DNA of 43,510 bases, from contig JAUNCL010000019.1 of NCBI GenBank assembly GCA_030535235.1, positions 1 through 43,510 on the forward strand. The letters run 5' to 3'. Shown here in pieces: positions 32,542 to 41,013 of the stretch. This DNA comes from Bacillota bacterium (GTDB lineage Bacteria; Bacillota; Clostridia; Oscillospirales; Oscillospiraceae). Every line of letters begins with the position of its first letter. Position 1 is the stretch's first letter. Both the position numbers and the translations under genes were made by a program. A model generated the notes under the pieces. That model saw only the letters and a program-made list of their open reading frames with translations, was not told the origin of the DNA and did not search any database.

Positions 32542-33060
32542 TTACACTTTTTTCTCCAAGCAGACCAGCGGGACGTCGGGGATGCCGTTGAACTGGCAGG
32601 TAACGACGCCCACCTCCCGGTAGCCCAGCTTTTTGTACAGAGTCCGGGCGGCCAGGTTTCGCTGGTTGGTGTCTATGCGCAGGTAGGGGCAGCCCTGTTC
32701 CCGGGCATAGGTCTCGTAAAAGGCCACGCATTGGGTGCCGTAGCCCTTCCCTTTGCCGGCAGGCGCGACCACCAGGGTGTGGAGGACCATGACCTGCTCC
32801 TCGGAGGCAGGATAGTCCCATCGGGCGTTTTTATACTCTGGGACCTGCTCCTGGTTGATCTTGGCGGCGGCCACCACAACGTCCTCTGACTCCAGGACGA
32901 ACATATCGCCGTTGGCGATGGAGTCTGCCGCACTCTCTCGGGTGGGGTAGACGCCCCGGACCCAGCCGATGGAAGCCCGTCCGGCCTCCTCCTCGGTGTG
33001 GATGGCGTCATAGATGGCGGCAATGGCGTCCAGATCGCCAGGGGTTGCTTTTCGTACCAT
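32542..33060 (-). CDS. GNAT family N-acetyltransferase
   Basis: 172 residues. Transfers acetyl from acetyl-CoA to an amine; the substrate is unknown. GNAT features: N-terminal VRKATPGDLDAIAAIYDAIH, motif A LHTLVVAPAGKGKGYGTQCVAFYETYA (acetyl-CoA pyrophosphate loop) and motif B LRIDTNQRNLAARTLYKKLGYREVG. ATG at 33060 behind GAGAGGA, about 12 bases away. First gene of a two-gene unit with the SH3b gene. Confidence 0.9.
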   Translation of the reverse strand: MVRKATPGDLDAIAAIYDAIHTEEEAGRASIGWVRGVYPTRESAADSIANGDMFVLESEDVVVAAAKINQEQVPEYKNARWDYPASEEQVMVLHTLVVAPAGKGKGYGTQCVAFYETYAREQGCPYLRIDTNQRNLAARTLYKKLGYREVGVVTCQFNGIPDVPLVCLEKKV

Positions 33061-33096
33061 GACAGCTGCGTCCTCTCGTTGGTTTTTGTTGGGATA

Positions 33097-33125
33097 AGGA
33101 TACCATAGATTCCGTCGGAAGGCAA
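33097..33125 (-). promoter_or_regulatory. Promoter of the GNAT-SH3b unit
   Basis: On the minus strand TTGCCT (33120-33125), 17-base spacer, TATCCT (33097-33102), 37 bases before the start codon. Confidence 0.6.
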
Positions 33126-33171
33126 GGAAAAGTACCCCACCCCACGCAGGGAACGGGCAGCCTTTAATGCC

Positions 33172-34335
33172 TCAGGGCTTATTCTGGTCGTTCAGAATGG
33201 GCTGCAGGTGCATGAGAAGGTCTACCTTGCTGTTGACCTCGAATTTCTTATAAATGTTGGCAATGTGGGTGCGGACCGTGTATATACTGATGTGCAGCTC
33301 CTCGGCGATCTGCTCGTTCTTCCTGCCGGAGGCCAGGTAGTAGACGATCCGCCTCTCCTGCTGGGTCAGGCTGTTGTAGGGGTGGTCCATGTTCTTGGGC
33401 ATCTCCTTGGTCTGGCAGGTGATGAGCATCAGGTGCCAGGTCTGGATCAGCCCCGCCGGGGTGGAGGACAGGAAGGCTGTGTGGTAAAAGGTGATATCCC
33501 GGGCCAGGGAGGTGATGGTCTGGCTGCTGCTGCCCTGGGCGCTGAGCCGCTCCGCCACCTCGTTGACCATGGTCTGGACATCCCGGAACTGGGGGTCCCC
33601 CTGGTAGCTGCTCCGGAGGAAGTGGCCCTGGTTGTGGCGGTACTGCTCCCAGAAGATCTGGCTGATCTCCTGGGCGGCGGCGTTGCACTGCATCACCGTC
33701 ATATCCTGGTTCAGCAGGACTGCCCCCTGCTTCACATCCTGGAAAAAGAGCTGGAAGTTGTCCTGGAACCGGGCCTCGCCGCTGTGGCGGAGATAGCTCT
33801 GGTAGTTGGCCTCTACCAGGCTCCCCAGGTACTCCAGCAGCGCCCGGTCATCCTCCCCGAACTTCTTCTGCTCCCGGGACCGGAAGAGGGCCATGGAGCC
33901 GATGACCCGCTCCCCGTGGAAGAAGAAAATAACCGCCTGATAGTACAGGTCCTCCCCGGTCATGTGGATCCCGTAGGGGGTGCGCTCATACTCCTCCAGG
34001 GGCATCACATCGTCGGTGAAGAGGACCCGCCGCCCCTTCAGGTGGTCGGGCAGGTTGGCGTAGCGGAAGATATCGTGCTTGTAGACCCGCTCCTTGTAGT
34101 CGTACATGGGGCCGTAGCGGATGCCGTAGGTTATGTAGTTGTTCATGGCCCCCACCCTTCGTGGGGAGGCCCCCACGAAGGGCGACATGCCGTGGGTGAA
34201 GAAAATACTGCGCCGGTATCCGAAGTGTTTGTCAAAGAGAGAGAGGACCTTTTTGGGGAAATTTTCGCTGTCTCTGGCCAGGCCAAGGGAAAACTCCATG
34301 ACAGCGTCGTGCCATTTTTCCGGAACCTTGCTCAT
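33172..34335 (-). CDS. LuxR-family regulator with GAF- and PAS-like sensor domains
   Basis: 387 residues. An N-terminal region (about 1-185; KVLSLFDKHFGYRRSIFF, YYQAVIFFFHGERVIGSMALFRS, FGEDDRALLEYLGSLVEANYQSYL) looks like GAF. The middle (about 195-310; VKQGAVLLNQDMTVMQCNAAAQEI) resembles PAS. The C-terminus (about 320-387; NSLTQQERRIVYYLASGRKNEQIAEELHISIYTVRTHIANIYKKFEV) is a clear LuxR HTH. There is no receiver domain, so it likely senses a small molecule rather than a kinase. The ATG at 34335 follows AAAGGAGG by seven bases. It is divergent from the thiolase gene and may control it; that is inference. A 12-bp palindrome lies in the coding sequence (34155-34182). Confidence 0.88.
   Translation of the reverse strand: MSKVPEKWHDAVMEFSLGLARDSENFPKKVLSLFDKHFGYRRSIFFTHGMSPFVGASPRRVGAMNNYITYGIRYGPMYDYKERVYKHDIFRYANLPDHLKGRRVLFTDDVMPLEEYERTPYGIHMTGEDLYYQAVIFFFHGERVIGSMALFRSREQKKFGEDDRALLEYLGSLVEANYQSYLRHSGEARFQDNFQLFFQDVKQGAVLLNQDMTVMQCNAAAQEISQIFWEQYRHNQGHFLRSSYQGDPQFRDVQTMVNEVAERLSAQGSSSQTITSLARDITFYHTAFLSSTPAGLIQTWHLMLITCQTKEMPKNMDHPYNSLTQQERRIVYYLASGRKNEQIAEELHISIYTVRTHIANIYKKFEVNSKVDLLMHLQPILNDQNKP
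34155..34182. repeat. Palindrome inside the LuxR coding sequence
   Basis: Perfect 12-bp arms CCCTTCGTGGGG and CCCCACGAAGGG, 4-base centre, encoding PFVGASPRRVG in the GAF-like region. It resembles the extragenic palindromes of the window in base pattern and may be a small in-frame repeat insertion. Confidence 0.5.
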
Positions 34336-34401
34336 GGGAGCGCCTCCTTTGTCCGGCGTCAGGGGAGAACTTCTCCGCCGCTCGCCGGTCTTTCTGTCTA
34401 C

Positions 34402-34430
34402 ATTATACATAGTTTATACGAACAGGACAA
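34402..34430 (-). promoter_or_regulatory. Promoter of the LuxR-type regulator
   Basis: On the minus strand TTGTCC (34425-34430), 17-base spacer, TATAAT (34402-34407). Confidence 0.65.
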
Positions 34431-34484
34431 GGGGATTTACCGAAAAAGCATCAGAAAAAATTTGTATACTTTTTCGAGTTCTTC

Positions 34485-34512
34485 TTGACACCCTATTTTT
34501 TAGGTGTATAAT
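34485..34512 (+). promoter_or_regulatory. Strong promoter of the thiolase gene with an overlapping operator-like repeat
   Basis: TTGACA (34485-34490), 16-base spacer, TATAAT (34507-34512); both elements are perfect. ACACC-c-TA ... TAGGTGT (34488-34508) forms an inverted repeat across the spacer, and CGAAAAAG / CTTTTTCG (34441-34448 and 34469-34476) lies just upstream. These are candidate binding sites for the divergent LuxR-type regulator or another repressor. Confidence 0.8.
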
Positions 34513-34587
34513 AAATGTTGCAAGATTTGAATCAGTACATTTTATATAAAATGAACAAATACATGTTTTGACAGGAGGATATCTCAA

Positions 34588-35808
34588 ATGAGAGAAGTCG
34601 TTATCGTCAGTGCTTGCCGTACTGCTATCGGTAAGTTCCAGGGCCAGTTCAAGGATGTTTCCGCCCGCGAGCTGGCTATCCACGCTGGTAAGGAAGCCAT
34701 CCGCCGTTCCGGCATCGACATCAACCTGATCGACGAGATCGTGATGGGCGAGTGCTATCCCGGCATGCAGGGCTCCCTGCCCGCACGTCAGGTCTCCATG
34801 CGCATCGGCCTGCCCATCGAAAGCTCCGCTGTTACCGTCAACCAGAACTGCGCTTCCGGTATGCGCGCTCTGGAGATCGCCTGCCACAACGTCATGCTGG
34901 GCAAGACCGACATCGGTCTGGTCGTCGGCGTGGAGAACATGACCCAGGCTCCCTTCATGCTGCCCAAGGCTCGTATGGGCTACCGCATGGGCGGCATTCC
35001 CACCGAAGGCGGCGCCGAGCTGTTCGACTCCCTGATCCACGACGCACTGTATGACGCTCTGGTCCCCGGCCACATGGGCGTCACCGCCGACAACGTGGCT
35101 AAGCTGTGCAACGTCTCCCGTCAGGAGTGCGACGAGCTGGCCGTCATCAGCCACAACCGCGCCTGCGCCGCCATCGACGCCGGCAAGTTCAAGGAAGAGA
35201 TCGTCCCCTATGTCATCCACAACAAGAAGAAGGGCGACATCATCATCGACACCGACGAGCACCCCATCCGCAACTGCAGCATTGAGACCCTGTCCAAGAT
35301 GAAGGCTGTCTTCACTCCCGACGGCGTCACCACCGCTGCCAACGCCTCCGGCATCAACGACGCAGCCGCCGCTGTCATCGTCATGACCCCCGAGAAGGCC
35401 AAGGAGCTGGGCTGCACCCCCATGGTCAAGCTGATCAACTCCTGCTCCGCCGGCGTGGAGCCCAAGTACATGGGCATCGGCCCCGCTTACGCCATCCCCA
35501 AGTGCTTCAAGGGCACCGGCCTGTCCTTCAACGACGTGGACTACTGGGAAATCAACGAGGCCTTCGCCGCTCAGTTCCTGGGCGTCGGCCGCAAGCTGAA
35601 GGAAGAGCAGGGCTGGACCGTCGACCTGGCTAAGACCAACCTGAACGGCTCCGGCATCTCCCTGGGTCACCCCATCGGCTGCACCGGCCTGCGCATCATC
35701 GTCTCCATGATCCACGAGATGCAGCGCCAGGGCACCACCATCGGCGGCGCATCCCTGTGCGTCGGCGGCGGCCCCGCTATGGCTTCCCTGTGGACCAGAG
35801 ATATCTGA
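34588..35808 (+). CDS. Acetyl-CoA C-acetyltransferase (thiolase)
   Basis: 406 residues. Condenses two acetyl-CoA to acetoacetyl-CoA, the first step of butyrate formation, or cleaves a 3-ketoacyl-CoA. Thiolase signatures: active Cys C88 in NQNCASGMRAL, NEAFAAQFL, and NGSGISLGHPIGCTGLR with H361. The C-terminal Cys C391 is in LCVGGGPAMASLW, where most family members have CxGGGQG; the Gln-Gly to Pro-Ala change is unusual. Codon choice (CGT, GCT, GGT, AAG, strong C-ending bias) indicates high expression. AGGAGG precedes the ATG at 34588. No other butyrate genes are adjacent, so the gene is regulated alone. Confidence 0.92.
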   Translation: MREVVIVSACRTAIGKFQGQFKDVSARELAIHAGKEAIRRSGIDINLIDEIVMGECYPGMQGSLPARQVSMRIGLPIESSAVTVNQNCASGMRALEIACHNVMLGKTDIGLVVGVENMTQAPFMLPKARMGYRMGGIPTEGGAELFDSLIHDALYDALVPGHMGVTADNVAKLCNVSRQECDELAVISHNRACAAIDAGKFKEEIVPYVIHNKKKGDIIIDTDEHPIRNCSIETLSKMKAVFTPDGVTTAANASGINDAAAAVIVMTPEKAKELGCTPMVKLINSCSAGVEPKYMGIGPAYAIPKCFKGTGLSFNDVDYWEINEAFAAQFLGVGRKLKEEQGWTVDLAKTNLNGSGISLGHPIGCTGLRIIVSMIHEMQRQGTTIGGASLCVGGGPAMASLWTRDI

Positions 35809-35837
35809 TCTCTTTCCACGCTCTGAATCAACGGTTC

Positions 35838-35868
35838 GACACCGGCATTGCGATGCAATGCCGGTGTC
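35838..35868 (+). terminator. Terminator of the thiolase gene
   Basis: A perfect 14-bp stem GACACCGGCATTGC / GCAATGCCGGTGTC with loop GAT, followed by TTCTCCTTTTC. It lies 29 bases after the stop. Confidence 0.88.
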
Positions 35869-35982
35869 TTCTCCTTTTCGGGACCCCATGATTTCCCAGG
35901 GTTTTCCATTCCTTCCGGCTCTTTTATGCAACTGGTCCACCCCGCCCCCTTTCTGGTGAAAATAAATGAGAGGGTTGACAAA

Positions 35983-36011
35983 TTGTATTTTCCTGACTTT
36001 GCTGATATACT
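35983..36011 (+). promoter_or_regulatory. Candidate promoter of the sulP-prmA-phosphoesterase unit
   Basis: TTGTAT (35983-35988), 17-base spacer, TATACT (36006-36011). A perfect TTGACA lies eight bases further upstream (35975-35980) but at the wrong spacing for this -10. The 60 bases before it and those after show no other signal. Confidence 0.4.
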
Positions 36012-36054
36012 GGAAGAGCTTGACTATTATAAATGAAAGAATGGGGAACCGAAC

Positions 36055-37710
36055 ATGAACCAGTTCAAACCGATGCTCTTCTCCTGTCTCCGGAACTACA
36101 GCCGGGATCAATTCCTCAAGGACCTCATTGCCGGCGTCATCGTGGCCATCATCGCCCTGCCGCTGTCCATCGCCCTGGCCCTGGCCTCCGGGGTGGGGCC
36201 GGAACAGGGCCTGTACACGGCCATTGTGGCGGGCTTCCTGATCGCCCTGCTGGGTGGCAGCACCGTGCAGATCTCCGGCCCCACGGCGGCCTTCGCCACC
36301 ATTGTTGCGGGCATCGTGGCGGAAAACGGCCTGTCAGGCCTGGCCCTGGCCACCCTGATGGCCGGTGTCATCCTCATCGTCATGGGCCTGTGCCGGTTCG
36401 GCAGTCTCATTAAATTCATTCCCTATACCATTACCACCGGCTTCACCGCCGGCATCGCTGTGACCATTCTGATCGGCCAGCTCAAGGACTTTCTGGGCCT
36501 GACCTATGCCGAGGGTCTGGCCCCCGTGGAGACCATGGAGAAGCTGGAGGCCGTGGTGGCCAGCATCGGCACCATCAACCTGCAGGCGGTGCTGGTGGGC
36601 GTGGCCTGCCTGGCCATCCTCATCCTCTGGCCCAAGGTCAGCGCCCGGATCCCCGGCTCCCTCATCGCCGTTCTGGCGGGGATCGCCATGGTCCAGTGCC
36701 TGCACCTGCCGGTGAACACCATCGGGGACCTCTATGAGGTGAGCAACCAGCTGCCCGCCCCCCACCTCCCCGATTTCAGCTTCCATCTGGCGGCCAAGCT
36801 GGCTCCCGACGCCTTCACCATCGCCATCCTGGCGGCCATCGAGTCCCTGCTCTCCTGCGTGGTGGCCGACGGCATGACCAACACCAAGCACCGCTCCAAC
36901 ACCGAGCTGATGGCCCAGGGCGTGGGCAACATCGGCTCCGCCCTCCTGGGCGGCATCCCTGCCACCGGCGCCATCGCCCGCACCGCCGCCAACATCAAGA
37001 GCGGCGGCAAGACCCCCGTCTCCGGCATGGTCCACGCGGTGGTCCTGCTGCTCATCCTGGTGGTGCTGATGCCCTACGCCTCCCTCATCCCCATGCCCAC
37101 CATCGCCGCCATCCTCTTCCAGGTGGCTTACAATATGTGTCAGTGGCGACCCTTTGTCCATCTGGTCCGCACTGCCCCCCACAGCGACGTGGTGGTGCTG
37201 GTGCTGTCCTTTGCCCTCACCGTGCTCTTCGACCTGGTGGTGGCCATTGAAGTGGGCCTGCTGCTGGCCTGCCTGCTGTTCATGAAGCGAATGAGCGACG
37301 AGACCGAGGTCCGGGGTTGGATCCACGCCGACGACGGAGAGGACGACGACCGCCTGATGCCCGTGCCTGACGGGGTCCGGGTCTATGAGATCACCGGCCC
37401 CCTGTTCTTCGGGGCGGCGGGACGCATCGCGGAGATCAGCACGAAGCAGTCCACCAGATGCCTCATCCTCCGCATGGGCGGCGTCCCCGCCGTGGACGCC
37501 ACCGCCATGAACGCCTTGGAGGGGCTCCAGGAGCGCTGTGAGAAGCAGGGCATCCACCTGATCTTCTCCCACGTAGGGGAGCAGCCCATGCGCACCATGA
37601 TCCGGGCGGGCTTTGTGGACAAGCTGGGCCTGGACCACTTCTGCGCCCACCTGGACACCGCCCTGGCCATGGCCCAGCGCATCATGGACCGGGAACGGGC
37701 ATCCGTCTAA
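36055..37710 (+). CDS. SulP (SLC26) family anion transporter with STAS domain
   Basis: 551 residues: about 12-14 membrane segments (20-400) and a cytosolic STAS domain (about 435-545). Family motifs: FLKDLIAGVIVAIIALPLSIALALASGVGPEQGLYTAIVAGFL, GGSTVQISGPTAAFATIV, and TNTKHRSNTELMAQGVGNIGSALLGGIPATGAIARTAANI. STAS: VYEITGPLFFGAAGRI and LILRMGGVPAVDATAMNALEGL, with the usual D-[ST]-type loop as VDATA. Transports sulfate, bicarbonate or another anion; no neighbour (for example a carbonic anhydrase or sulfate genes) gives the substrate. Start ATG at 36055 with only a weak GGGGAA upstream. Confidence 0.93.
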   Translation: MNQFKPMLFSCLRNYSRDQFLKDLIAGVIVAIIALPLSIALALASGVGPEQGLYTAIVAGFLIALLGGSTVQISGPTAAFATIVAGIVAENGLSGLALATLMAGVILIVMGLCRFGSLIKFIPYTITTGFTAGIAVTILIGQLKDFLGLTYAEGLAPVETMEKLEAVVASIGTINLQAVLVGVACLAILILWPKVSARIPGSLIAVLAGIAMVQCLHLPVNTIGDLYEVSNQLPAPHLPDFSFHLAAKLAPDAFTIAILAAIESLLSCVVADGMTNTKHRSNTELMAQGVGNIGSALLGGIPATGAIARTAANIKSGGKTPVSGMVHAVVLLLILVVLMPYASLIPMPTIAAILFQVAYNMCQWRPFVHLVRTAPHSDVVVLVLSFALTVLFDLVVAIEVGLLLACLLFMKRMSDETEVRGWIHADDGEDDDRLMPVPDGVRVYEITGPLFFGAAGRIAEISTKQSTRCLILRMGGVPAVDATAMNALEGLQERCEKQGIHLIFSHVGEQPMRTMIRAGFVDKLGLDHFCAHLDTALAMAQRIMDRERASV

Positions 37711-37737
37711 TTCTATGAAAAAAAGGAGGCACACGCT

Positions 37738-38682
37738 ATGGACAGCATGTGGCTTGAGATCATCCTGAACGCCAAATCCGAGGAGCTGGACAACCTCTGC
37801 GCCACCCTCATCGCCAACGGGGTCCCCGGCCTGGCGGTGGAGGAGGAAGAGGAGTTCCGCACCTTTTTAGAAGAAAACCGCCAGTACTGGGACTACGTGG
37901 ACGACGAGCTCATGGAGCAGATGAAGGGGGTCTCCCGCATCAAGTTCTACGTCACCGACGACGAGGACGGCCAGAAGCAGTTAAAGGGGTACCTCCAGGG
38001 CATTGACCTGCCCTATACCTCCGTCCGCCTGCGGGAGTACGACTGGGCCCACAGCTGGCAGAAGTACTACCGCCCCCTGGCCATCGGCAAGAAGCTGTAC
38101 ATCGTCCCCGAGTGGGAGCGGGACACCGCCGAGATCCCGGAAGGCTGCACCACCCTGCTGATGAACCCCGGCCTGACCTTCGGCACCGGCTCCCACGCCT
38201 CCACCCAGCTCTGCCTGGAGGGGGTGGAGGAGTACGTGATCCCCGGCCGTCCCGTGCTGGATCTGGGCTGCGGCAGCGGCATCCTGGCCATCGCCGCCCT
38301 GCGCCTGGGGGCCTCCCACGCCACCGGCGTGGACATTGACCCCAAGGCCGTGGACGTGGCCTATGAGAACGCCGCCCTCAACGGCATCGGCAAGGACCGC
38401 TGCCGGTTCCTGGCAGGCAACGTCATCGCCGACCGGGGGCTGGTGGAGGAGCTGGCCCAGGTCCAGGCCCCCCTGGTCCTGGCCAACATCGTGGCCGACG
38501 TGATCATCCCCCTGGCCCCCGTGGTCCCCGCCCTGCTGGCCCAGGGAGGGACCTTCCTGTGCTCGGGCATCATCGACAAGCGGGGGGACGAGGTAGCCGC
38601 CGCCCTGGAGCGGAGCGGCCTGAAGGTCATTCAGCGGTTCGAGAAGAACGGCTGGATCGCCCTGGCGGCCCAGGCAGGCTGA
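37738..38682 (+). CDS. prmA: Ribosomal protein L11 methyltransferase
   Basis: 314 residues; uses SAM to trimethylate L11. N-terminal substrate-binding domain (about 1-125), then FGTGSHASTQLCLEGVEEY, the SAM-binding LDLGCGSGILAIAALRLGASHATGVDID and LANIVADVIIPLAP (catalytic Asn). The ATG at 37738 follows AAAGGAGG by nine bases. 27 bases after sulP and 2 bases before the phosphoesterase. As a SAM user it yields SAH, the substrate of AhcY. Confidence 0.94.
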   Translation: MDSMWLEIILNAKSEELDNLCATLIANGVPGLAVEEEEEFRTFLEENRQYWDYVDDELMEQMKGVSRIKFYVTDDEDGQKQLKGYLQGIDLPYTSVRLREYDWAHSWQKYYRPLAIGKKLYIVPEWERDTAEIPEGCTTLLMNPGLTFGTGSHASTQLCLEGVEEYVIPGRPVLDLGCGSGILAIAALRLGASHATGVDIDPKAVDVAYENAALNGIGKDRCRFLAGNVIADRGLVEELAQVQAPLVLANIVADVIIPLAPVVPALLAQGGTFLCSGIIDKRGDEVAAALERSGLKVIQRFEKNGWIALAAQAG

Positions 38683-38684
38683 GT

Positions 38685-39785
38685 ATGGATCAGAAAGCTG
38701 TTGTTCGCCCGGTCTCCCTGCCCAGAGACAGACGGGTCCTGGTCATCAGCGATATCCACGGAAATCTTCCCTTTCTGAAAGGCCTGCTGAAAAAAGCAGG
38801 CTTTTCTTCTTCGGATATCCTCATCGTCCTGGGCGATATTCTGGAAAAATCCACCGGCAGTCTGGACACCCTCCGGTATCTCATGGACCTGTCCGGAACC
38901 CACACCGTCTACTTCGTCCAGGGCAACTGCGACGCCACCCCCCTGGGCTTCCTCAGCGGCATGTGGCCCGACGACGTGACCGCCCGGTACGGGGGCTTCT
39001 GGGGGGAGAAATCCACCTGGGTGGCCATGGCCCACCAGGCCGGGGTTTCTGTGGACCATCCCCGGACCTATCCCGCCGCCCGGAAGGCCATCGAGGCCCG
39101 CTTCCCGGAGGAACTGGCCTTTCTCCGGCGCATGCCCACCATCCTCCTCCACGAGAATTACCTGTTCGTCCACGGGGGCGTACCCCGGGAGGACCACCTG
39201 GAGGACCTCCGGGCCTGGGACTGCATGAAAAACGACGCGTTTCTCCGTCAGAATCACACCTTTCACCGGTGGGTCATTGTGGGCCACTGGCCGGTGTCCC
39301 TCTACCACCCGGACATCCCCGCCGCCAATCCCCTGATCCTCCCTGACCGGCACATCGTCTCCATTGACGGGGGCTGCACCCTGAAGGAAGACGGCCAGCT
39401 CAACGCCCTCATCCTCCCACGGGAGCCCGGCGGGGACTTCACCTGGCTGGCCTACGACGGCCTGCCCACGGTGGTGGCCCTGGAGGACCAGGCCCCCTCC
39501 CCGGACCCTCTGAACATCCGTTGGGGACACAGCGGCCTGGAGGTCCTGGAGCCGGGGGAGGAATTCTCCCGCTGCCGTCATCTGGAGACCGGCCGGGAGG
39601 TGGACATCCCCACCGATTTTCTGCGGGAAGGCCCCCAGGGGACCTACTGCCAGGACGTCACCGACTACCGCCTGCCGGTGAAGGCCGGAGACGCCCTCTC
39701 CCTCCTCCGGCAGACCAGCCGGGGGGCCCTGGTGAAAAAGGACGGCGTCACCGGCTGGTATCTGGGCCGGCTGGCCCGGCCGTGA
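38685..39785 (+). CDS. Calcineurin-like metallophosphoesterase
   Basis: 366 residues. Metal site motifs in order: VISDIHGNLPFLKGLL, IVLGDILEKSTGS, VQGNCDATPLGF, LFVHGGVPREDHLED, and VGHWPVS, followed by SIDGGCTLKEDGQLNALIL. This is the Ser/Thr phosphatase-type (PPP-like) order, so its substrate may be a phosphoprotein or a nucleotide such as Ap4A. The last 90 residues (about 275-366) form a separate beta-rich tail, perhaps SH3-like. The ATG lies two bases after the prmA stop, which suggests translational coupling. Confidence 0.85.
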   Translation: MDQKAVVRPVSLPRDRRVLVISDIHGNLPFLKGLLKKAGFSSSDILIVLGDILEKSTGSLDTLRYLMDLSGTHTVYFVQGNCDATPLGFLSGMWPDDVTARYGGFWGEKSTWVAMAHQAGVSVDHPRTYPAARKAIEARFPEELAFLRRMPTILLHENYLFVHGGVPREDHLEDLRAWDCMKNDAFLRQNHTFHRWVIVGHWPVSLYHPDIPAANPLILPDRHIVSIDGGCTLKEDGQLNALILPREPGGDFTWLAYDGLPTVVALEDQAPSPDPLNIRWGHSGLEVLEPGEEFSRCRHLETGREVDIPTDFLREGPQGTYCQDVTDYRLPVKAGDALSLLRQTSRGALVKKDGVTGWYLGRLARP

Positions 39786-39855
39786 CGGTATAGGAATGGC
39801 CACGACCAGGGAAAATCGGGGCTGCCGCAAAATTTTTCCGACCTGCCAAAAACCC

Positions 39856-39884
39856 TTGACTTTTGGCCTGTCCGCTGATATAAT
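39856..39884 (+). promoter_or_regulatory. Promoter of the rplU-prp-rpmA operon
   Basis: TTGACT (39856-39861), 17-base spacer, TATAAT (39879-39884). Confidence 0.85.
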
Positions 39885-39889
39885 TTCAG

Positions 39890-39986
39890 AGCCGCTTTGA
39901 ATGGGTGATAAGTGGACTGTGACAGGAACAGTCCCGGTCCCGCCCCCGACAGCGAGCCCGTAATTAAGGAAAGAGGTGCACACAGC
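39890..39986 (+). promoter_or_regulatory. Structured leader of rplU (possible L21 leader)
   Basis: About 95 bases of untranslated leader. GGACTGT / ACAGTCC (39914-39920 and 39928-39934) forms a 7-bp hairpin and a C-rich stretch follows before GAGG. Firmicutes rplU transcripts often carry an autoregulatory L21 leader; I cannot confirm the family by eye. Confidence 0.45.
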
Positions 39987-40295
39987 ATGCATGCAATCAT
40001 CGAGACCGGTGGTAAGCAGTACAAGGTCGCAGAAGGCGACGTCCTGTTCATCGAAAAGCTGAACAACGAGGCCGGCGACGAGATCAAGTTCGACAAGGTC
40101 CTGGCGATCCTGGGCGACGAGCCCAAGTTCGGCGCTCCCGTGGTGGAAGGCGCTTCCGTTGACGCTTCCGTTGTCAAGAACGGCAAGGGCAAGAAGGTCG
40201 TCATCTTCAAGTACAAGCCCAAGAAGGGCTACCGCCTGCGTCAGGGTCATCGTCAGCCCTACACCAAGGTTGAGATCAAGAAGATCAACGCTTAA
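39987..40295 (+). CDS. rplU: 50S ribosomal protein L21
   Basis: 102 residues, [25 protein letters not shown], ending [29 protein letters not shown], the L21 signature. Binds 23S rRNA in the large subunit. The ATG at 39987 has GAGG 10 bases upstream; a longer reading from 39912 passes through the leader and is rejected. Its stop codon overlaps the prp start (TAATG). Confidence 0.97.
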   Translation: MHAIIETGGKQYKVAEGDVLFIEKLNNEAGDEIKFDKVLAILGDEPKFGAPVVEGASVDASVVKNGKGKKVVIFKYKPKKGYRLRQGHRQPYTKVEIKKINA

Positions 40296-40624
40296 TGACA
40301 ACCGCATCCTTTGCAACTGACGGCAGCCGCATCGTCTCCTTTACGGTAAAGGGGCACAGCGGCCTGGCCGAATCCGGGGAGGATATCCTCTGCGCCGCCG
40401 TCACCAGCGCCGTCCGCCTCACCGAGTGCGCCATCAATGACGTGCTGGGGCTGGAGGCCGCCGTGAAGGTCAGCGAAAAGGATGCTTCCATTTCCCTCAA
40501 ACTCCCCCGCAACCTGGAGGGAGAGGCCGACCAGGTCTGCCAGACTCTGCTGGCGTCCCTGATGGTCTACTTCGTTCAGCTGCAGGAGGAATATCCCGAA
40601 AACATTACTGTCATGGAGGTGTAA
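40295..40624 (+). CDS. prp: Ribosomal-processing cysteine protease Prp
   Basis: 109 residues (YsxB family). Removes the N-terminal extension of L27 so that its mature N-terminus can reach the ribosomal active site. The catalytic pair is H21 in VKGHSGLAESGEDILCAAV and C33. Start ATG overlaps the rplU stop by one base. The substrate, rpmA, is the next gene, three bases away, and carries the matching cleavage site. Confidence 0.95.
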   Translation: MTTASFATDGSRIVSFTVKGHSGLAESGEDILCAAVTSAVRLTECAINDVLGLEAAVKVSEKDASISLKLPRNLEGEADQVCQTLLASLMVYFVQLQEEYPENITVMEV

Positions 40625-40627
40625 CCT

Positions 40628-40915
40628 ATGCTTCATATCGGACTTCAGTTCTTCGCACATAAGAAGGGCGTTGGCTCCACCCGTAACGGCCGTGACTCTA
40701 TGGCTCAGCGCCTGGGCGTCAAGCGCGGCGATGGTCAGTTCGTTCTGGCCGGCAACATCCTGGTCCGTCAGCGCGGTACCCACATTCATCCCGGCACCAA
40801 CGTGGGCATCGGCAAGGACGACACCCTGTTTGCTCTGAAGGACGGCCGCGTCAAGTTTGAGCGGATGGGTAAGGACCGCAAGAAGGTCTCCATCGTGGAG
40901 GCTGTTGCAGAATAA
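40628..40915 (+). CDS. rpmA: 50S ribosomal protein L27 with a Prp-cleaved N-terminal extension
   Basis: 95 residues. N-terminus MLHIGLQFF, then [28 protein letters not shown]. The LQFF/AHKKG junction is the Firmicutes Prp cleavage site, giving mature L27 that starts with Ala. A ribosome site (GGAGG) overlaps the end of prp. Confidence 0.97.
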   Translation: MLHIGLQFFAHKKGVGSTRNGRDSMAQRLGVKRGDGQFVLAGNILVRQRGTHIHPGTNVGIGKDDTLFALKDGRVKFERMGKDRKKVSIVEAVAE

Positions 40916-40938
40916 TCCTGCTCTTTTTCAGCAACCTA

Positions 40939-40971
40939 AGCCCCGAACGGCAACCCGTTCGGGGCTTTTTT
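40939..40971 (+). terminator. Terminator of the rplU-prp-rpmA operon
   Basis: AGCCCCGAACGG-caac-CCGTTCGGGGCT, 12 bp, followed by TTTTT. 24 bases after the rpmA stop. Confidence 0.95.
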
Positions 40972-41013
40972 AAAACAGATTCCCGAAACGCACCTCAGAA
41001 AAGGAGGTTCCCT

